Positions 6,462-9,198 of a DNA stretch of 9,198 nt are shown one piece after another. The first letter of the stretch is position 1, and each line of letters starts with the position of its first letter. The DNA is taken from NCBI GenBank assembly GCA_030650265.1, contig JAUSEJ010000135.1:1-9198 (forward strand), given 5' to 3'. Both the position numbers and the translations under genes were made by a program. Under the pieces are notes generated by a model. The model saw nothing but the letters and a program-made list of their open reading frames with translations, was not told where the DNA came from and ran no database searches. The DNA is from Dehalococcoidia bacterium. GTDB lineage: Bacteria; Chloroflexota; Dehalococcoidia; JACPQF01.

Positions 6462-6517
6462 TTGAATGTTGAATGTTGAATGTTGAGAGGGTGCGTTGTC
6501 CTCAACCCTCAACATTC
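6462..6517. repeat. Heptamer array (TTGAATG x3) with inverted-repeat partner, coaBC leader
   Basis: Three perfect tandem copies of TTGAATG (6462-6482) run into TTGAGAG. GAATGTTGAG (6478-6487) is the exact reverse complement of CTCAACATTC (6508-6517), and further CAACCCTC/TTCATC units fill the rest up to 6540. The whole 101-nt spacer between coaX copy 2 and coaBC is this low-complexity sequence plus the coaBC ribosome binding site. It has the same plan (7-bp units plus inverted arms) as the array before panC. Confidence 0.8.
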
Positions 6518-6540
6518 ATCCTTCATCTTTCAACCCTCTC

Positions 6541-7314
6541 CTATCGTCCCTCTCTGTTTAGCTCATAGATGAACTTCAGTCCCTTCAAAGTCAGGTCCTG
6601 GTCGACTACTTCCACCATCGTTGTCTCTTTGGCAATCAGATCGGCCTGCCCGCCCGTGGCGATTACCCGGGCATTCCCGCCTAGCTCGCGCTTCATGCGG
6701 ACGACAATCCCTTCGACGAGGCCAACATAGCCGAAGATCAATCCCGACTGAATGGCCGCTACCGTGTTCTTTCCGATGGCGGATTTTGGTCTAACTAGCT
6801 CCACCCGTGAGAGCTTGGCCGTTCGATCGAACAGGGCGTCGCTGGCGACGCCGATTCCCGGTGAGATAACGCAACCCAGGTAGTCGCCTTCCCGGGAGAT
6901 AGCATCAAAGGTCGTCGCCGTGCTAAAATCGATGACGATCGTCGGGCCGCCATAGATCCTGAAGGCAGCGAGCGAGTTCACAACTCTATCGGCGCCTACT
7001 TCCTTCGGGTTGTCCACTAGAATTCGTACTCCCGTGCGAATACCCGCTTCCACTACCAGGGCCGTCGTCCCCAGGTAACGCTGGCAGACCTCCTGAAAAG
7101 TGGCCGTCAAGCTTGGCACAACCGAACCAAGGACAGCATGGTCGATATCGCTTAGCTTGACGCCCCCGTGGGAAAACAACTCCATTAGTAGAACGCCATA
7201 CTCGTCGCTCGTCTTATGAACGTCCGTGGAGAAACGCCAGGTTGACTGTAAGTTGTCCCCGACAAGGACGCCCATGGTAACGACGGTATTGCTCACATCC
7301 ATAACTAGCATCAT
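6541..7314 (-). CDS. Type III pantothenate kinase paralog with altered phosphate loops
   Basis: 257 residues from the first of two adjacent ATG codons (7312-7314; the second, 7309-7311, is equally possible). A gapless hand alignment gives about 62% identity to the adjacent upstream paralog, so the pair comes from tandem duplication. The three conserved aspartates of type III kinases are kept (D6, D109 in GADR, D129). However, the ASKHA phosphate-1 loop DxGNT is DVSNT (Ser codon 7291-7293), and the second loop, DFGTATTFD in the partner, is DFSTATTFD (Ser codon 6922-6924). In addition GGAIAPG became GCVISPG and NTN became NTV. The frame is fully open and the core is well kept, which argues against simple decay. 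It may be a weakened kinase, a regulatory or heteromeric subunit, or an enzyme with another substrate. Only 6 nt separate it from the upstream gene, and its ribosome binding site is poor, so translational coupling is likely. Confidence 0.9.
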   Translation of the reverse strand: MMLVMDVSNTVVTMGVLVGDNLQSTWRFSTDVHKTSDEYGVLLMELFSHGGVKLSDIDHAVLGSVVPSLTATFQEVCQRYLGTTALVVEAGIRTGVRILVDNPKEVGADRVVNSLAAFRIYGGPTIVIDFSTATTFDAISREGDYLGCVISPGIGVASDALFDRTAKLSRVELVRPKSAIGKNTVAAIQSGLIFGYVGLVEGIVVRMKRELGGNARVIATGGQADLIAKETTMVEVVDQDLTLKGLKFIYELNREGR

Positions 7315-7320
7315 CTGTCT

Positions 7321-8103
7321 TTACCGTCCAGCATAGATTATTGAGTTCAGCTCGTGGACCAGCCGCAGACCAGTTAGGGTCAAATCCTCGTCGACCACGT
7401 CGATTGCCGGTGTCTCCTTTGCCACCAGAGCAGCAAGCCCGCCAGTGGCGATGACCTTGGCGGAGCCCCCGAGTTCCCGTTTGATCCTATCGATTATGCC
7501 CTCGACCAGACCGACGTAGCCGAGAAGCACACCGGCCTGGATCGCCGTCATGGTATTCTTCCCGATGACATTCTTGGGCCGGACCAGTTCCACGCGGGTC
7601 AGCTTTGCCGCCTTCTCGAACAGGGCTTCGCCCGCAATCAGGATGCCAGGAGCGATGGCCCCACCGAGGAAGTCGCCGGTCCGCGATACCACGTCGAAGG
7701 TAGTGGCCGTGCCAAAATCGACGACGATGACCGGTCCTCCGTAGATTCTATAGGCGGCGACCGAGTCCACGACCCTGTCGGCTCCCACAGCCCCCGGATT
7801 GTCGACCATCAGCCGCAAGCCGGTCTTGATACCGGCGCCGACCACCAGGGCCCTGACACCGCAGTATCGCTGGAGGACCTCCAAAAAGATGGTAGTAAGA
7901 GAGGGAACGACCGAGGCGATAATGGCGTGTTCTATCTGATCAAGTCTCAACCCCCGGTGGGGCAGCAGCTTCATCAGCAAGACGCCGTATTCGTCCGACA
8001 TCCTGTGGGAGTCGGTAGAGACTCGCCATTTCGCCCGCATTTGGTCGCCATCGAACAAACCGAGGACGATATTCGTGTTTCCGGCGTCCACTACGAGGAG
8101 CAT
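7321..8103 (-). CDS. coaX: Type III pantothenate kinase
   Basis: 260 residues, normal for the family. CoaX phosphorylates pantothenate with ATP, the first step from vitamin to CoA; type III enzymes need a monovalent cation and are not feedback-inhibited by CoA. The ASKHA-fold motifs are canonical: VVDAGNTN (phosphate-1 loop, D6 and G8), NPGAVGADRVVDSVAAY with catalytic D109, VVDFGTATTFD (D129, G131), GGAIAPGI, and a late GG loop (ATGGLAALVAKE). The start is ATG 8101-8103 with AAGGAA at 8111-8116. A longer open frame back to 8238 adds residues from the transcribed leader and was not used. It is the first gene of the seven-gene block, behind the promoter at 8251-8279. Confidence 0.96.
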   Translation of the reverse strand: MLLVVDAGNTNIVLGLFDGDQMRAKWRVSTDSHRMSDEYGVLLMKLLPHRGLRLDQIEHAIIASVVPSLTTIFLEVLQRYCGVRALVVGAGIKTGLRLMVDNPGAVGADRVVDSVAAYRIYGGPVIVVDFGTATTFDVVSRTGDFLGGAIAPGILIAGEALFEKAAKLTRVELVRPKNVIGKNTMTAIQAGVLLGYVGLVEGIIDRIKRELGGSAKVIATGGLAALVAKETPAIDVVDEDLTLTGLRLVHELNSIIYAGR

Positions 8104-8243
8104 AAATAGTTTCCTTTTCCGTATGCGTCGCAAACTGCCACAAAAAAGAAAAGCGACCAACAGGCGGCAACCGCAAAGGCACCGAATAACACTAGCCATC
8201 CCGGTCGTTCCTGATCCAAGCGGTTGGCGCTGGTTCAAATAAC
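8104..8243 (-). promoter_or_regulatory. About 140-nt 5' leader of the pantothenate/CoA operon
   Basis: If transcription starts near 8244, this whole stretch is untranslated leader. It holds the second 24-bp repeat copy (8202-8225), a possible 7-bp pairing CAACCGC/GCGGTTG (sense strand; 8220-8226 with 8168-8174), a short GCGG-TTG-CCGC hairpin, and a pyrimidine-rich run CTTTTCTTTTTT followed by the coaX ribosome binding site. No known riboswitch is recognised. The length suggests regulation, but no clear terminator/antiterminator pair is visible. Confidence 0.4.
8202..8225. repeat. 24-bp repeat, copy in the coaX leader
   Basis: It matches 5139-5162 at 22 of 24 positions in the same orientation. 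It lies about 20-40 nt downstream of the predicted transcription start, so it would be in the RNA as well as the DNA. Confidence 0.6.
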
Positions 8244-8250
8244 TTCGGTG

Positions 8251-8279
8251 ATTATATACGAGACAAGGCCCAGGCGCAA
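8251..8279 (-). promoter_or_regulatory. Sigma-70-like promoter for the pantothenate/CoA operon
   Basis: On the - strand TTGCGC (8274-8279) and a consensus TATAAT (8251-8256) are separated by exactly 17 nt. The predicted start is near 8244, about 140 nt before the coaX start codon. It is the best promoter in the window and points into the seven-gene block; the internal spacers show no promoter of similar quality. Confidence 0.65.
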
Positions 8280-8304
8280 TGCTTCAGTGTCAGCACGTGC
8301 CGAA

Positions 8305-8333
8305 TTGCCCCCAAGGTCCACATGTGCTAAGAT
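8305..8333 (+). promoter_or_regulatory. Promoter giving a leaderless transcript of the UVR-motif gene
   Basis: TTGCCC (8305-8310) and TAAGAT (8328-8333) are separated by 17 nt. The start would fall at about 8340, within 3 nt of the ATG at 8343. No Shine-Dalgarno sequence precedes that ATG, which is what a leaderless mRNA would show. It is divergent from, and not overlapping with, the operon promoter at 8251-8279. Confidence 0.5.
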
Positions 8334-8342
8334 TACAGTAAG

Positions 8343-9071
8343 ATGCATATTGCTTTTGAACGTGGCGACTGCGATGCCCCAAGGGGGCACGCGATATTAT
8401 ACTTTGGCACTGCGGGCGGCCCGAGCGAGTTTGTGGCCACCTATGTCGTCGTGCCTCCGGTCAAACTGGACCTCGGCAAATACGTTCCACCCATGTTCGC
8501 CGGCAGCCTTGGCGGCATGCAGTTCCAATCGACGCCGGTAATCCCCTTGCCCCCACTTCCCGAGGCGGTCGATGGCATCGATTCTCTGGTCAGGTTGGCC
8601 GAGGCGCGCTGCGATGACCTGGTCTTCGGCGGTAACCTCTCCAGTTCGAGACCGGATTACCTGCTCACCGCCACCGGGGAGGCCGCTCAGGATTACCTCG
8701 CCCTCTACCAGAGCTATCTGGAGCGTATGCCCGGGCCGCAGCCGGTGCTACAAGAAGAGGAAATGGCCTATCTTCTTATGGACGAGGCGCCAATGCTCGG
8801 CGAGCTGGCTAAGCTTACCGGCAAACTCCGCTACGCTGTCGACGGCAATGATTCCCCGCTTGCCCGGGAGACGGTCGGCGAGATGCAGCGTCTGAGTAAG
8901 CACCTTTCCGAGAAATATCGGGTCGACGAACTTATCGAGGCGGCGCAGATTCCCGGCGCCAGGGGCCAGCAGCTTTCTCAACTTCTCATCGAGCGCTGCT
9001 ATAAGCTCCAGCAAGAGCAGTACGCCGACGCCGCCGATCTCGAAGTGCGTATCAGGCAAATCCGCGGCTGA
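8343..9071 (+). CDS. Protein of unknown function with C-terminal UVR (UvrB/UvrC) motif
   Basis: 242 residues. I do not recognise the main body. Residues 1-60 (AFERGDCDAPRGHAILYF, then FVATYVVVPPVKLDLGKYVPP) look like a small beta-rich domain. The middle contains an acidic stretch around 137-150. The C-terminal third is helical, and residues 217-242 (ERCYKLQQEQYADAADLEVR) fit the UVR motif, a helical hairpin through which UvrB and UvrC interact and which also occurs in Clp-related adaptor proteins such as McsA. No nuclease, ATPase or zinc-binding residues are seen, so it is not UvrB or UvrC; a protein-protein contact role is inferred. ATG 8343 is the first start after an in-frame TAA at 8328-8330, with no ribosome binding site. 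It is divergent from the CoA operon and convergent with the next gene. Confidence 0.8.
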   Translation: MHIAFERGDCDAPRGHAILYFGTAGGPSEFVATYVVVPPVKLDLGKYVPPMFAGSLGGMQFQSTPVIPLPPLPEAVDGIDSLVRLAEARCDDLVFGGNLSSSRPDYLLTATGEAAQDYLALYQSYLERMPGPQPVLQEEEMAYLLMDEAPMLGELAKLTGKLRYAVDGNDSPLARETVGEMQRLSKHLSEKYRVDELIEAAQIPGARGQQLSQLLIERCYKLQQEQYADAADLEVRIRQIRG

Positions 9072-9097
9072 AATCCACCTATTCCGCTGTTGTTCCC

Positions 9098-9198
9098 CTA
9101 CCGGCGCCCCTTCTCCCCCGGCTCAAGGAAGCCGGGATACTCAAACTGAAGACCATTGCCGCCATAATAAATGTGTCTCTCAAGGCCATTACCATAAT
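9098..9198 (-). CDS. C-terminal end of a convergent gene, cut by the window edge
   Basis: The - strand frame is open from the right edge to TAG (9098-9100). It encodes about 33 residues including YGNGLERHIYYGGNGLQ and EYPGFLEPGEKGRR. The mix of aromatic, glycine and charged residues looks like a real protein end, more so than the + strand frame over the same bases. It would converge on the UVR-motif gene with a 26-nt gap. A 7-bp stem CCCGGCT/AGCCGGG (9117-9136) lies within it. The family is not recognised. Confidence 0.5.
   Translation of the reverse strand, partial: YGNGLERHIYYGGNGLQFEYPGFLEPGEKGRR

Noticed and set aside
6440..6505. N-terminal extension of CoaBC (NIQHSTFNLEP)
   Set aside because: It is the translation of the TTGAATG repeat; the GTG at 6437-6439 has an excellent ribosome binding site and gives the usual family N-terminus.
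8104..8238. 45-residue N-terminal extension of CoaX copy 1
   Set aside because: Type III kinases begin directly at the MLLVVDAGNT strand; ATG 8101-8103 has its own ribosome binding site and the extension lies in the leader.
8168..8250. Crossing complementary segments (8168-8174 with 8220-8226; 8180-8186 with 8244-8250) that would form a pseudoknot in the coaX leader
   Set aside because: With the promoter at 8251-8279 the transcript starts near 8244, so the 8244-8250 segment is not transcribed and only the first pairing remains.
9068..9198. Open + strand frame at the right edge (VVPLPAPLLPRLKEAG)
   Set aside because: It has no good start codon or ribosome binding site; the - strand over the same bases gives a more protein-like sequence ending in a stop.

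Overview
The window reads as bacterial chromosome from an anaerobic or metabolically versatile, probably uncultured lineage. Multiheme cytochrome, a PD40-propeller lipoprotein, type III pantothenate kinases, GTG starts and GGGGCG-type palindromes would fit Chloroflexota, but this is an impression from gene content and not a phylogenetic result. No mobile-element, phage, CRISPR, tRNA or rRNA gene was seen.

Left part (1-1963, + strand): the C-terminal part of a three-CXXCH cytochrome with a beta-sandwich domain, a strong hairpin, then a lipoprotein with about seven WSPDG-type propeller blades. This gene converges on the next block across a 12-bp inverted repeat that contains both stop codons.

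Centre (1993-8103, all - strand, transcribed right to left): seven genes that together cover pantothenate synthesis and its conversion to 4'-phosphopantetheine. The order is coaX copy 1, coaX copy 2, coaBC, a Rossmann/DUF2520 reductase, panD, panB, panC. PanB makes ketopantoate, the DUF2520 protein is the only candidate in the window to reduce it, PanD makes beta-alanine, PanC joins the two, CoaX phosphorylates pantothenate, and CoaBC adds cysteine and decarboxylates. coaD and coaE are not in the window. A good sigma-70-like promoter (TTGCGC-17-TATAAT) lies about 150 bp upstream of coaX copy 1. Spacers range from overlaps (DUF2520/panD 4 nt, panD/panB 47 nt) to 170 nt, and the larger ones carry unusual repeats: two arrays of 7-bp units, a GGGGCG palindrome that forms the end of panB and is flanked by a 34-bp duplication of panB's own 3' coding end, and a 24-bp repeat shared by the coaX leader and the DUF2520 leader.

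Right part (8343-9198): a divergent + strand gene of unknown function ending in a UVR (UvrB/UvrC) motif and apparently read from a leaderless transcript, then the C-terminal end of a convergent - strand gene cut by the window edge.

The points most worth following are the second CoaX copy, in which both phosphate-loop glycines are serine; a CoaBC with serine at the position of the catalytic cysteine; the DUF2520 protein as the missing ketopantoate reductase; and the panB 3' end duplication.
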